From assembly GCF_015291645.1 (NCBI RefSeq), contig NZ_CP030055.1:7586501-7650500 (forward strand): 64,000 nucleotides of DNA, written 5' to 3'. Under the pieces are notes generated by a model that was not told where the DNA came from, ran no database searches, and worked only from the letters and a program-made list of their open reading frames with translations. Below, piece after piece: positions 29,303 to 37,791 of the stretch. Both the position numbers and the translations under genes were made by a program. This DNA is from Bradyrhizobium sp. CCBAU 53340 (lineage in GTDB: Bacteria; Pseudomonadota; Alphaproteobacteria; Rhizobiales; Xanthobacteraceae). The first letter of the stretch is position 1. Each line of letters opens with the position of its first letter.

Positions 29303-30805
29303 TCACCCATAGACAAACGCCTTGTCATCCAGATCCGTCTTCGGGATCTCGTCCTTCTCGGTCCAGTAGTCCTGGCTGTGCTGCCATTCCGGCTTGTCGC
29401 CGCGCTTGGGCAGCAGGTTCATGTTGCGCATGATGTAGCCGGGATTGAAGTTGTCCGGATCGATCCAGGGCAGGATCGGCATGTTGTGGTCCTCTGGCCG
29501 CAGCTTGACCTCGACTTTCTTCTTGCCCTTGGCCTTCATGTGACCGAGCAGACGGCAGACGAAGTCCGCGACGAGATCGACCCGCAGCGTCCAGCTCGCC
29601 CGGAAATAGCCGAACACCCAGACCATGTTCGGTACGCCCGTGAACATCATGCCGCGATAGGTGACGGTGTCGCCGAAGGCCAGCGGCTTGCCGTCGATCT
29701 CGAAGGCGATGTCGCCGAGCGCGGAAAGATTGAAGCCGGTCGCGGTGACGACGACATCAGCCTCGAGCAGCTTGCCGGATTTGAGCTGGATGCCGTTCTC
29801 GACGAAACACTCGATCTCGTCGGTGACGACCGAGGCCTTGCCGCTGGCGATGCCCTTGAACAGGTCGGCATCCGGCACGAAGGCGATGCGCTGGCGCCAC
29901 GGCCGATAGCTCGGCGTGAAATGCGTCTCGACGTCGTAGTCCGGACCCAGCACCGCACTGATCTGGCCGATCAGCTCCTTCTTCACCTGCTCCGGCTTGG
30001 CCAGGCAGAGTTTCGTGAACGCATCCTGCTCGAACAGGATTTTTCGCCGCACAATCTCATGGATCCAGGCCTCATCCACCTGGAGCCGGCGCAATTCTTC
30101 CGCGATCTCGATGGCGTTGCGCCCGAGGCGGAAATAGGTCGGCGAGCGCTGCAGCATGGTGACATGCGCGCAGTCGTCGGCGATGTTCGGCACCAACGTC
30201 GCAGCCGTCGCGCCCGAGCCGATCACGACGACCTTCTTGTCCTTGAGATCGATGTCGTCAGGCCAGGTCTGCGGATGGACGATACGCCCCTTGAAGCGGT
30301 CCATGCCCTTCCATTCCGGCGTATAGCCTTCCGAATGGCGGTAGTAGCCCTGGCACATCCAGAGGAAATTGGCGGTGAAGGTCCTGGCCTCGCCGGTATC
30401 GGTCGTCACCGCTTCGATGGTCCAGAGATTTTGCTCGCTCGACCAGCTCGCCGAGACGATCTTGTGCTTGTAGCGGATGTGCCGGGCGATATCATTGTCG
30501 TCGATCACCTCGTTCATGTAAGCGAGGATTTCGTCCGCGGTCGCGATCGGCGGCCCGACCCAGGGCTTGAAGCTGTAGCCGAAAGTATGGAGATCGCTGT
30601 CCGAGCGAATGCCGGGATAGCGATGCGTGCTCCAGGTGCCGCCGAACGTCGCCTGCGTTTCCAGGATGACGTAGCTCGTCCCCGGAAGCTGCTTCTCGAT
30701 GTGGTAGGCGCTGCCGATGCCGGAGATGCCGGCGCCGACGATCAGCACGTCGAAATGTTCTGAGGCCTGCTTGGCCGTGGCGTGACTGCGAACAGCGACA
30801 TTCAT
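29303..30805 (-). CDS. Flavin-containing monooxygenase, Baeyer-Villiger type
   Basis: This 500-residue NADPH-dependent flavoprotein would insert oxygen next to a ketone or on a heteroatom. It has the FAD motif GAGISGIG near residue 24, the NADPH motif GSGATA and, between them, FKGRIVHPQTWP, which matches the Baeyer-Villiger fingerprint FxGxxxHxxxWP. The length suits the EthA-like class. The ATG at 30805 fits the start of the FAD domain. It stands alone, so the physiological ketone is unknown. Confidence 0.88.
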   Translation of the reverse strand: MNVAVRSHATAKQASEHFDVLIVGAGISGIGSAYHIEKQLPGTSYVILETQATFGGTWSTHRYPGIRSDSDLHTFGYSFKPWVGPPIATADEILAYMNEVIDDNDIARHIRYKHKIVSASWSSEQNLWTIEAVTTDTGEARTFTANFLWMCQGYYRHSEGYTPEWKGMDRFKGRIVHPQTWPDDIDLKDKKVVVIGSGATAATLVPNIADDCAHVTMLQRSPTYFRLGRNAIEIAEELRRLQVDEAWIHEIVRRKILFEQDAFTKLCLAKPEQVKKELIGQISAVLGPDYDVETHFTPSYRPWRQRIAFVPDADLFKGIASGKASVVTDEIECFVENGIQLKSGKLLEADVVVTATGFNLSALGDIAFEIDGKPLAFGDTVTYRGMMFTGVPNMVWVFGYFRASWTLRVDLVADFVCRLLGHMKAKGKKKVEVKLRPEDHNMPILPWIDPDNFNPGYIMRNMNLLPKRGDKPEWQHSQDYWTEKDEIPKTDLDDKAFVYG

Positions 30806-30927
30806 TGTTGCTTCTATGCCTTGTCTTTTTCAGGCCGCCATTGATTGACGGCGCGTTTCCTCCGCGACGGGCATGGTTGCCCACCGCGCTTCCCTTGCAA
30901 AATGACATAGATCAAGTCGCGATCAAA

Positions 30928-31686
30928 CTACAACGCCGCGCCCCAGCTCCGCGCGGTTTGCAAGATCCAGTCGCGATAGAGCGTCAGCGGCGTGACGCCG
31001 GTCAATCCGCCGCAGCCCGCGGCATTATTCGGCCCCGTCGACCAGCTGATCACGCCGACGAGCACGGCGCCGTTCGCCCTGTCCTCGAACACGGGACCGC
31101 CGGAATCACCGGTGCAGGCGCCGATTCCGTCGCGAACGCCGTTGGTTACGGGATCGACCAGACGGATCTGGAACGTGCCGGGCTGGCCCGTGGCAACGAG
31201 ACCGGCAACCCTCGTCATGCCGCCGCTCTTGCCATCGCCGCGCACGGTGACGCCGATACCGGCGATGGTGAAGCGGCTGCCGACTTGAATCGGAATAGTC
31301 GGCGCACCAACCGGCACCGTCGATTTTCCCTTGAGTGGAATTTCCAGCTGCAGCAGGGCCACGTCGGCAGTGGCGCGATGCGCCTGCATCGCCTGCATGT
31401 TGAAACCCGGGTGGATCGCCGCGGTGCGCACGTTCAGCAATTTCGGCTGACCGTCAGCACCGCGATCGACGATCTTGTAGTCGGCACCGGGCTGCACGCA
31501 GTGGGCGACCGTCAGCACGACCATCGGGGCAATCAGACTGCCCGTGCAGAAATTGCCCCGCGAGCCGACGATGGTGACGACCGCCCGCGCGACGCCCTCC
31601 GTCTGCGGCGTGCCGCCGCCGACGATGGCATGAGCGGAGGTCGAGAGCAGCAGCGCGGCTACGGCGAGAGTGGCAAGCTTCTTCAT
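30928..31686 (-). CDS. Secreted trypsin-like serine protease (S1 family)
   Basis: The 252-residue precursor has a signal peptide (KKLATLAVAALLLSTSAHA) directly followed by IVGGG, the mature trypsin N-terminus. The catalytic triad is visible: His in LTVAHC, Asp in TADVALLQL and Ser in GDSGGP. Four or more cysteines could form disulfides. It is probably exported to the periplasm and matures simply by signal removal, because no propeptide lies between the signal and IVGG. Substrate unknown; the gene appears monocistronic. Confidence 0.9.
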   Translation of the reverse strand: MKKLATLAVAALLLSTSAHAIVGGGTPQTEGVARAVVTIVGSRGNFCTGSLIAPMVVLTVAHCVQPGADYKIVDRGADGQPKLLNVRTAAIHPGFNMQAMQAHRATADVALLQLEIPLKGKSTVPVGAPTIPIQVGSRFTIAGIGVTVRGDGKSGGMTRVAGLVATGQPGTFQIRLVDPVTNGVRDGIGACTGDSGGPVFEDRANGAVLVGVISWSTGPNNAAGCGGLTGVTPLTLYRDWILQTARSWGAAL

Positions 31687-31771
31687 GGAACACGCTCTGG
31701 CATCGGCAGGACTGGTCCTTGCCGATAGCGCATGCTAGCCCTCTTGGAAAGGAATTGACGAGGGCAGAACA

Positions 31772-32407
31772 TTGGCGATCGAGGCGGTGATCTTTGATTT
31801 TGGCGGCGTGTTGACGAGCTCGCCGTTCGAGGCATTCGCGCGGTTCGAGACCGAGCGCGGCCTGCCCGCCGACATCATCCGTCGCACCAACGCCGCCAAC
31901 CATCTCGAGAATGCCTGGGCAAAGTTCGAGCGGGCCGAGGTCGACATCGAGACATTCGATCATTTGTTCGCGGCAGAATCGCTCGCACTTGGCGCCGAAG
32001 TGCGCGGCCGCGAGGTGCTGCCGCTTCTGCAGGGAGATCTCCGCCCCGACATGGTCGAGGCGCTGAAGCGCATCAAGGCGCAGTTCAAGACCGGGTGCAT
32101 CACCAACAATTTGCCGGCCAACGCGATCGGCAGCATGACCGGGCGTTCGCTCTACGTCGCCGAGGTGATGGTGCTGTTCGATCTCGTCATCGAATCGGCC
32201 AAGATCGGGCTGCGCAAGCCTGATCCGCGCATTTACCAGCTGATGGTCGAGACGCTGAAGGTCGATCCGCAGACATGTGTTTATCTCGACGATCTCGGCG
32301 TCAATCTGAAGCCCGCGCGCGAGATGGGCATGACCACGATCAAGGTGACGAGCGGCACGCAGGCGATCGCCGATCTCGAGGCGGCGACAGGGCTGAAGCT
32401 CGGGTAG
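31772..32407 (+). CDS. HAD-superfamily hydrolase (epoxide hydrolase N-terminal / dehalogenase-like subfamily), TTG start
   Basis: This 211-residue phosphatase-like protein has the HAD motifs: DFGGVL with the first aspartate, the TNN of motif II, a lysine in KPDPRIY and the acidic VYLDDLGVNL. The residue usually reading DxD is G in DFGG, as in the subfamily related to soluble epoxide hydrolase N-domains and ACAD10/11. TTG at 31772 is the best available start. It diverges from the protease gene. Its substrate is unknown. Confidence 0.82.
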   Translation: MAIEAVIFDFGGVLTSSPFEAFARFETERGLPADIIRRTNAANHLENAWAKFERAEVDIETFDHLFAAESLALGAEVRGREVLPLLQGDLRPDMVEALKRIKAQFKTGCITNNLPANAIGSMTGRSLYVAEVMVLFDLVIESAKIGLRKPDPRIYQLMVETLKVDPQTCVYLDDLGVNLKPAREMGMTTIKVTSGTQAIADLEAATGLKLG

Positions 32408-32418
32408 TCCATCATCCC

Positions 32419-32498
32419 CGTCATTGCGAGCGCAGCGAAGCAATCCAGGCTCTCACCGCGGCAGGACTCTGGATTGCTTCGCTGCGCTCGCAATGACG
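32419..32498. repeat. Interspersed palindrome, 'CGTCATTGCGA' family, copy 2
   Basis: This is the cleanest copy: the left arm begins CGTCATTGCGAGCGCAGCG and the right arm ends GCTGCGCTCGCAATGACG. It lies between the convergent HAD and mtnA genes and can act as a terminator for both. Confidence 0.88.
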
Positions 32499-32527
32499 GT
32501 GTGTGTTGATAGATCGCGTAACCCAAA

Positions 32528-33637
32528 CTACTCCGCCGCAGCAGCAATGCGCTCCGGAAACGCTGCCGCCAGCGACGCGCGATCCGGCTTCAGCACACCA
32601 CGCTCGGTGATGAGGCCGGTGACAAGCCGCGCCGGCGTCACGTCGAAGGCGTAGTTCGCGACCGGCGAGCCCTCCGGCACGATGCGCACGGTCTCCAGAC
32701 GACCGTCGGCGGTGCGGCCGGTCATGTCCGTGACCTCCACCCCGCTACGCTGCTCGATCGGAATGTCGCGGATGCCATCATTGACCGCAAAATCGATCGT
32801 CGGCGACGGCAGCGCGACATAGAACGGCACGCCGTTGTCGTGCGCAGCGAGTGCCTTCAGATAGGTGCCGATCTTGTTGCAGACGTCGCCATTGGCGGCA
32901 ACGCGGTCGGTGCCGACGATGGCGAGATCGACCATGCCATGCTGCATCAGATGCCCGCCGGTGTTATCCGGAATCACCGTGTGCGGCACGCCATGATGAC
33001 CGAGCTCCCAGGCCGTGAGGGAGGCGCCCTGATTGCGCGGGCGCGTCTCGTCCACCCAGACATGGATCTTGATGCCGCGCTCATGCGCGAGATAGATCGG
33101 AGCGGTTGCGGTGCCCCAGTCGACCGTGGCGAGCCAGCCGGCATTGCAATGGGTCAGCACGTTGACCGCCTCGCCCGGCTTCTTCCTGGCCACGATTGCC
33201 TCGATTAGCGCAAAGCCGTTGGCGGCGATGCCGCGATTGATCGCGACATCCTGCTCGACGATCTCGTCGGCGCGCGCATAGGCCGCTTCCGCCCGCTCCA
33301 CCGGATCGATTGGCGCGAGCGCCGCGCGCACCTCGTCCAGCGCCCATTTCAGATTGATTGCGGTCGGTCGCGCCACGATCAGCGTCTCATAAGCGCGCTT
33401 CAGGGCTACATCAGACGGATCCTCGCGCATCGCCAGCGCCATGCCGTAGGCTGCCGTCGCGCCGATCAGCGGTGCGCCCCGCACCAGCATGTCGCGGATC
33501 GCCACCGCCGCGTCCTCGCACGAAGTCAGCTTCGCGACGACGAACTCGTGCGGAAGCCGGCGCTGGTCGATCGCGCCGACCGACCAGCCGTCACGCTCGC
33601 GCCAGATGCTGCGGAAATGCTTGCCGTCGACCTTCAT
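32528..33637 (-). CDS. mtnA: S-methyl-5-thioribose-1-phosphate isomerase
   Basis: MtnA converts methylthioribose-1-phosphate to methylthioribulose-1-phosphate in the methionine salvage pathway. The 369-residue chain has the eIF2B-like fold and family signatures [32 protein letters not shown] with the catalytic cysteine, the aspartate region [20 protein letters not shown], and a C-terminal [17 protein letters not shown]. It lies 18 bases downstream of mtnP and is surely in one operon with it. Later enzymes of the cycle are not in this window. Confidence 0.95.
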   Translation of the reverse strand: MKVDGKHFRSIWRERDGWSVGAIDQRRLPHEFVVAKLTSCEDAAVAIRDMLVRGAPLIGATAAYGMALAMREDPSDVALKRAYETLIVARPTAINLKWALDEVRAALAPIDPVERAEAAYARADEIVEQDVAINRGIAANGFALIEAIVARKKPGEAVNVLTHCNAGWLATVDWGTATAPIYLAHERGIKIHVWVDETRPRNQGASLTAWELGHHGVPHTVIPDNTGGHLMQHGMVDLAIVGTDRVAANGDVCNKIGTYLKALAAHDNGVPFYVALPSPTIDFAVNDGIRDIPIEQRSGVEVTDMTGRTADGRLETVRIVPEGSPVANYAFDVTPARLVTGLITERGVLKPDRASLAAAFPERIAAAAE

Positions 33638-33655
33638 GGCGTCATGCCTTTCACT

Positions 33656-34531
33656 TCAAGCGCGCAGCACGCGCCCGGCCACCGCATCGAGCTTCTTCAA
33701 AAGCTCGGGATCGCGCGCCTCGGGCGCCGTGATCAGCGCGGTGTCGAGCGCGCGATCCGACCCGATCGGACACGGCTCATGCTCGCGCGGAAAATCCTTG
33801 GCCAGCCGCGCCACCAGCGCCTTGGCCTTGTCGGCGTTCGAGGTCAGCACGCGGATAATATCCTGCACGGTGACGGCGTCGTGATCGGGATGCCAGCAGT
33901 CGAAATCCGTCACCATCGCAACGGTCGCGTAGCAAATCTCGGCCTCACGGGCGAGCTTGGCTTCGGGCATGTTGGTCATGCCGATCACCGAATAGCCCAG
34001 CGTCTTGTAGGTCATGCTCTCCGCATAGGTGGAGAATTGCGGCCCCTCCATGCAGACATAGGTACCGCCGCGCGCAATCGCGATGCCCTCGGCCTCGGCC
34101 GCGGCTGCCAGATGGATGCGCAGCCGCGGCGAGACCGGGTGCGCCATCGAGACGTGGGCGACGCAGCCCTTGCCGAAGAACGAACTCTCGCGCTTATGGG
34201 TACGATCGACGAATTGATCGACGAGAACGAAGGTGCCGGGCGGCATCTCATCCTTGAAGGAACCGCAGGCCGAGAGCGAGATCAGGTCGGTGACGCCGGC
34301 GCGCTTCAACACGTCGATATTGGCGCGATAGTTGATGTCGGAAGGCGACAGCCGATGGCCCTTGTCGTGACGCGGCAGGAATACGATCGGTAGACCCGCG
34401 ATGGAGCCGCGCCGCACGGGCGCTGAGGGCTCGCCCCAGGGGCTCCTGATCACCTCTTCGTGCGCGCTCTCAAGGCCCGGCAGGTCGTAGATGCCCGAGC
34501 CGCCGATGATGCCCAAAACCGCCTGCGTCAT
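33656..34531 (-). CDS. mtnP: S-methyl-5'-thioadenosine phosphorylase
   Basis: MtnP splits methylthioadenosine, a by-product of polyamine and acyl-homoserine lactone synthesis, into adenine and methylthioribose-1-phosphate. The 291-residue sequence begins VLGIIGGSGIYDLPGLE and contains FLPRHDKGHRLSPSDINYRA, SACGSFKDEMPPGTFVLVDQ, the purine-site YVCMEGPQFST and GMTNMPEAKLAREAEICYAT, all diagnostic. It heads the mtnP-mtnA operon. The 259-base gap upstream separates it from a carrier-protein gene and contains a repeat rather than a riboswitch I can recognise. Confidence 0.95.
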   Translation of the reverse strand: MTQAVLGIIGGSGIYDLPGLESAHEEVIRSPWGEPSAPVRRGSIAGLPIVFLPRHDKGHRLSPSDINYRANIDVLKRAGVTDLISLSACGSFKDEMPPGTFVLVDQFVDRTHKRESSFFGKGCVAHVSMAHPVSPRLRIHLAAAAEAEGIAIARGGTYVCMEGPQFSTYAESMTYKTLGYSVIGMTNMPEAKLAREAEICYATVAMVTDFDCWHPDHDAVTVQDIIRVLTSNADKAKALVARLAKDFPREHEPCPIGSDRALDTALITAPEARDPELLKKLDAVAGRVLRA

Positions 34532-34650
34532 GCCTGCTCCACCCTGTCAGCGACCTCCGACATGGTTAAGCTATGCCAGTTTTGCGGCGAATTTGGAACG
34601 GGGGGTGCGGATTGCTATGAGAAGCGCGGGCGCTCGCCACTCACTCGGGG

Positions 34651-34772
34651 TCGTCCTGGCGAAAGCCAGGACCCATACCGCGAGGTCTATCGGCCGTGGA
34701 TGGTGTCAGTCCCGAACGGCCAGTCGTCGTCAAACTTCTCTCCGGGAATGGGTCCAGGCTTTCGCCAGGACG
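34651..34772. repeat. Compound palindrome, GTCCTGGCGAAAGCCAGGAC type
   Basis: The arm TCCTGGCGAAAGCCAGGA is itself a hairpin. It is mirrored about 100 bases later by CCAGGCTTTCGCCAGGA, with inner 'acccatacc' and 'gaatgggtcc' segments. This is the same architecture as the CCGGGA-family copies. It lies between the carrier-protein stop and the mtnP start and may terminate the carrier-protein transcript. Confidence 0.75.
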
Positions 34773-34790
34773 CCCCCGAGAGCGACCGAT

Positions 34791-35063
34791 TTAAGCCGCC
34801 GCCGCCAGGCGCAGCTGCGTCGCGACCATGCGTTCTAGCGTCTCGACGGACTGGAAGTTCTCCGGCGTGATCTCGGACTGTGGAATGGTGAAGTCGAACT
34901 CGGCTTCGACACCCAACATCAGATTGACCATATCCATCGAGGTCAGGCCGACATCGACGAGCTTGGCCTGCGGGGTGACATCGGCGCCAAGCGAGTTCTG
35001 TTCGAGGATGCCCTTGACCAGCTTGATGATGCGGTTGCGCAATTCGGTATCGAAGGCCTGCAT
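34791..35063 (-). CDS. Stand-alone carrier protein, partner of the amino acid:carrier-protein ligase
   Basis: This 90-residue acyl-carrier-like protein has its phosphopantetheine serine at Ser42 in GLTSMDMVNLML and an acidic recognition helix. A conserved alanine-rich tail ends the protein. It is unlike housekeeping AcpP (DSLD) and diverges from a flavoprotein and an amino acid:carrier-protein ligase gene. In B. japonicum the equivalent small protein (Bsr0959 by memory) is aminoacylated by the neighbouring ligase. It is probably a dedicated shuttle for an activated amino acid; the pathway is unknown. Confidence 0.88.
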   Translation of the reverse strand: MQAFDTELRNRIIKLVKGILEQNSLGADVTPQAKLVDVGLTSMDMVNLMLGVEAEFDFTIPQSEITPENFQSVETLERMVATQLRLAAAA

Positions 35064-35356
35064 CGGCGGATTCCCATCTATCTGTAAAACGATCGAGCCG
35101 GTTGCCGGGTACGATGGGCAAGACGGACCGATCCCGCAATGGGCGTCACCATTACTTCGCGTTTCTTAGTAAACGATGACTCAGATTGTCTGAAAATCAT
35201 GCCGCTTCCAGTTCACTAACGCGATCGCCGAAATCCGGGGGATACGAAAAACCGGGTTTTAACTGTCCGTTCGGAATTGAGCTTCGTTTACCCTCTATTT
35301 CATCGACGAATTTGAATTAAATCCGTAGCCTCATCTTACAAGCAAAGATGGTCGGA

Positions 35357-35395
35357 GGATCGCTTATGTGGCATCGCGAATGATGCCGGCGATCC
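35357..35395 (+). promoter_or_regulatory. Nested stem-loop leader with five-codon ORF upstream of the flavoprotein gene
   Basis: An outer pair GGATCGC/GCGATCC (35357-35363 with 35389-35395) encloses an inner pair GGCATC/GATGCC (35370-35375 with 35382-35387). A GGAG site and ATG at 35366 would encode a five-residue peptide ending at 35383 inside the hairpin. It is 28 bases upstream of the flavoprotein ATG. It may be a 5'-UTR control element; the 359-base gap that contains it is otherwise AT-rich promoter-like DNA with no gene. Confidence 0.4.
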
Positions 35396-35422
35396 TGAAC
35401 GACAAACCGGAGGCGGACGAGT

Positions 35423-36640
35423 ATGAACGTGCGTGAAGCAGTCCTCACTGTCGACGAAACGCAGACGAACCTGCTCGAGCAGGGCCCCTCCTTCATCGAG
35501 CGCGCCGCCCGAACCGCGGCCGTAGCTGCGACCGATGCCGACGGCGTCGATCGCGACGCCCGCTTTCCTCACAAGGCTTTCAATACCGCGCGTGAGCAGA
35601 AACTGCTCGGCGTCATGATCCCGGTCGAGTTCGGCGGCTTCGGCGCCTCGATCTACGATGTCACCGACATCTGCTACACGCTCGGGCGCGCCTGCGCCTC
35701 GACTGCGATGATCTACGCGATGCACCAGACCAAGGTCGCCTGCGTCGTCAGGCACGGCCACGGCATTCCCTGGATGGAAACGATGATGCGCCGGGTCGCC
35801 CGCGACCAGTGGCTTCTCGCTTCCTCCACCACCGAAGGTCAGAACGGCGGCAACATCCGCGCCAGCGCGGCCGCGGTCGACCATGCCGGCGACACCATCT
35901 CGCTGGTGCGCGACGCCACCGTGATCTCCTACGGCGCCGAAGCCGACGGGCTCGTCACCATCGCCCGCCGTGCAACCGATGCGTCAGCATCGGACCAGGT
36001 GCTGCTGGCGCTCGCCAAGGACGATTATTCGCTAAAGCAGACGCAGGGCTGGGAAACGCTCGGCATGCGCGGCACCTGCTCGACCGGCTTCGAGCTGAAG
36101 GTCGATTGTCCCGCCGACCGCGTCTTCCCGGAAGCCTATGACAAGATCCACGCCCAGACCATGACGCCGTTCGCACATCTGTGCTGGTCGTCGGCCTGGG
36201 CCGGCATTGCCGCCGCCGCAGTGACACGCGCGCAAGCCTTTGTCCGCAAGGCGGCGCGTGCCTCCGGCGGCCAGATGCCGCCGGCTGCCGCGCACTTCAC
36301 CGCCGCGAAGATGTCGCTCGCAAAACTTCGCGCGCTGATATCGGCCAATATCGACGCTTTCGCTCGCGCCGAGCATGACGAGCGCGCGCTCGGCTCGCTC
36401 GACTTCCAGTCCTCGATCACACTGCTGAAGGTGCAGGCTTCCGAGCTCGCGGTCGAAACCGTAATGCACGCGACGCGCACCGCGGGCCTTGCCGGTTACC
36501 GCAACGACGGCGAGTTCACCATGGGCCGCCATCTGCGCGACGTGTTGTCGTCGCCAATCATGATCAACAACGACCGCATCCTTGCCAACGCCGCCACCTC
36601 GACGCTGATGAGCGGCGTGCCGGCAAGCCTTCGCGACTGA
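35423..36640 (+). CDS. Acyl-CoA dehydrogenase-fold flavoprotein of the aminoacyl-carrier cluster
   Basis: This 405-residue protein has the dehydrogenase N-terminal and middle domains (GVMIPVEFGGFGASIYDVTD, ASSTTEGQNGGNIRAS, WETLGMRGTCSTGFEL) and a C-terminal 'type 2' helical domain. The usual catalytic-glutamate loop is replaced by RHLRDVLSSPIMINNDRI. Such variants include flavin N- or S-oxygenases as well as dehydrogenases. It is followed after 54 bases by the amino acid:carrier-protein ligase, so its substrate is probably an aminoacyl group on the carrier protein. CGGAGG precedes the ATG. Confidence 0.85.
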   Translation: MNVREAVLTVDETQTNLLEQGPSFIERAARTAAVAATDADGVDRDARFPHKAFNTAREQKLLGVMIPVEFGGFGASIYDVTDICYTLGRACASTAMIYAMHQTKVACVVRHGHGIPWMETMMRRVARDQWLLASSTTEGQNGGNIRASAAAVDHAGDTISLVRDATVISYGAEADGLVTIARRATDASASDQVLLALAKDDYSLKQTQGWETLGMRGTCSTGFELKVDCPADRVFPEAYDKIHAQTMTPFAHLCWSSAWAGIAAAAVTRAQAFVRKAARASGGQMPPAAAHFTAAKMSLAKLRALISANIDAFARAEHDERALGSLDFQSSITLLKVQASELAVETVMHATRTAGLAGYRNDGEFTMGRHLRDVLSSPIMINNDRILANAATSTLMSGVPASLRD

Positions 36641-36694
36641 TTGCGTGGCGACTGAACCAACAAGAACAATTTTCAGATAGCAGGACATCGAACC

Positions 36695-37675
36695 ATGAAC
36701 ATTGCCGTCCTCCCCAATTCGCCCGAGACCGCGCCTGAGATCGTCGATCCGCTCGATCATCTCGCCGACAAGCTGTTCCACCGCATGGGCTCGGACGGCG
36801 TCTATGCCCGCACCGCGCTCTATGAGGGCGTTGTCGAAAAACTCGCCGCACTCATTACCGACCATCGCGAGGCCGGCACCGAGGTGATGCGCTTTCCGCC
36901 TGTCATGAGCCGCGCCCAGCTCGAAAAGTCCGGCTACCTCAAGAGCTTTCCGAACCTGCTCGGCTGCGTCTGCGGCCTGCACGGCACCGAGCGCGAGATC
37001 AACGCCGCGGTGAGCCGCTTCGATGCCGGCGGCGACTGGACCACCTCGCTGTCGCCGGCCGACCTCGTGCTGTCACCCGCAGCCTGCTACCCTGTCTATC
37101 CGATCGCGGCGAGCCGCGGCCCGCTGCCGAAGGGCGGCCTGCGCTTCGACGTGGCGGCCGACTGCTTCCGCCGCGAGCCGTCGAAGCATCTCGACCGGCT
37201 GCAATCGTTCCGGATGCGCGAATATGTCTGCATCGGCACGCCCGATGATGTCGCCGATTTCCGCGAGCGCTGGATGGTGCGCGCGCAGAAGATCGCGACC
37301 GATCTCGGCCTCTCCTTCCGCGTCGACTACGCCAGCGATCCCTTCTTCGGCCGTGTCGGCCAGATGAAGGCGGTGAGTCAGAAGCAGCAGCAGCTCAAGT
37401 TCGAGCTCCTGATCCCGCTGCGCTCGGAAGAGCAACCGACCGCCTGCATGAGCTTCAACTACCACCGCGAACATTTCGGCACGACCTGGGGGATCCAGGA
37501 CGCCAATGGCGAACCCGCCCACACCGGTTGTGTCGCCTTCGGCATGGATCGTCTGGCGGTCGCGATGTTCCATACCCACGGCACCGATCTCTCCGCCTGG
37601 CCCGCCAAGGTGCGGGAGATCATGGGCATGCCCTCGCACGTCGCGGCCGACGCCCATGGCGAAGGCTGGCGCTAG
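36695..37675 (+). CDS. Amino acid:[carrier protein] ligase (class II SerRS-like), type 1
   Basis: This 326-residue homologue of atypical seryl-tRNA synthetases lacks the tRNA-binding domain. It activates an amino acid with ATP and loads it on a carrier protein's phosphopantetheine. The three zinc ligands described for the B. japonicum enzyme fall at the same positions: Cys131 (AACYPVYP), Glu176 (RMREYVC) and Cys279 (HTGCVAFG). The class II motif 3 GCVAFGMDRLAVAMF is clear. From memory, the B. japonicum orthologue (Bll0957) prefers glycine and then alanine. The biological product is not known. Confidence 0.93.
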   Translation: MNIAVLPNSPETAPEIVDPLDHLADKLFHRMGSDGVYARTALYEGVVEKLAALITDHREAGTEVMRFPPVMSRAQLEKSGYLKSFPNLLGCVCGLHGTEREINAAVSRFDAGGDWTTSLSPADLVLSPAACYPVYPIAASRGPLPKGGLRFDVAADCFRREPSKHLDRLQSFRMREYVCIGTPDDVADFRERWMVRAQKIATDLGLSFRVDYASDPFFGRVGQMKAVSQKQQQLKFELLIPLRSEEQPTACMSFNYHREHFGTTWGIQDANGEPAHTGCVAFGMDRLAVAMFHTHGTDLSAWPAKVREIMGMPSHVAADAHGEGWR

Positions 37676-37752
37676 AGCATGATCCGGATCCGAAGGACCG
37701 CGTTAGCGAAAAGTGCGAAGCGGTTTTCCGGAAAGATCATCCTGAAACGATA
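37674..37752. repeat. Interspersed element, 'AGAGCATGATCC...GATCATCCTGAAACGATAG' type
   Basis: The element has inverted ends (GCATGATCCGGATCC and GGAAAGATCATCC) around AAAAGTGCGAAGCGGTTTTCC, a Rhizobiales intergenic element I recognise by sight. It begins inside the ligase stop codon and ends just before the ribosome-binding site of the next gene. It therefore splits an otherwise compact operon. Confidence 0.75.
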
Positions 37753-37791
37753 GACCAAAAGAGGCCGACCATTACCACGGGCAAGACGAGC

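Noticed and set aside
29009..30763. Plus-strand frame of 584 codons
   Set aside because: It is antisense to the flavin monooxygenase, which has intact FAD and NADPH motifs.
34532..34790. Possible SAM- or MTA-sensing riboswitch upstream of mtnP
   Set aside because: The only structure I can see is a compound repeat shared with other gaps; no riboswitch core is recognisable.
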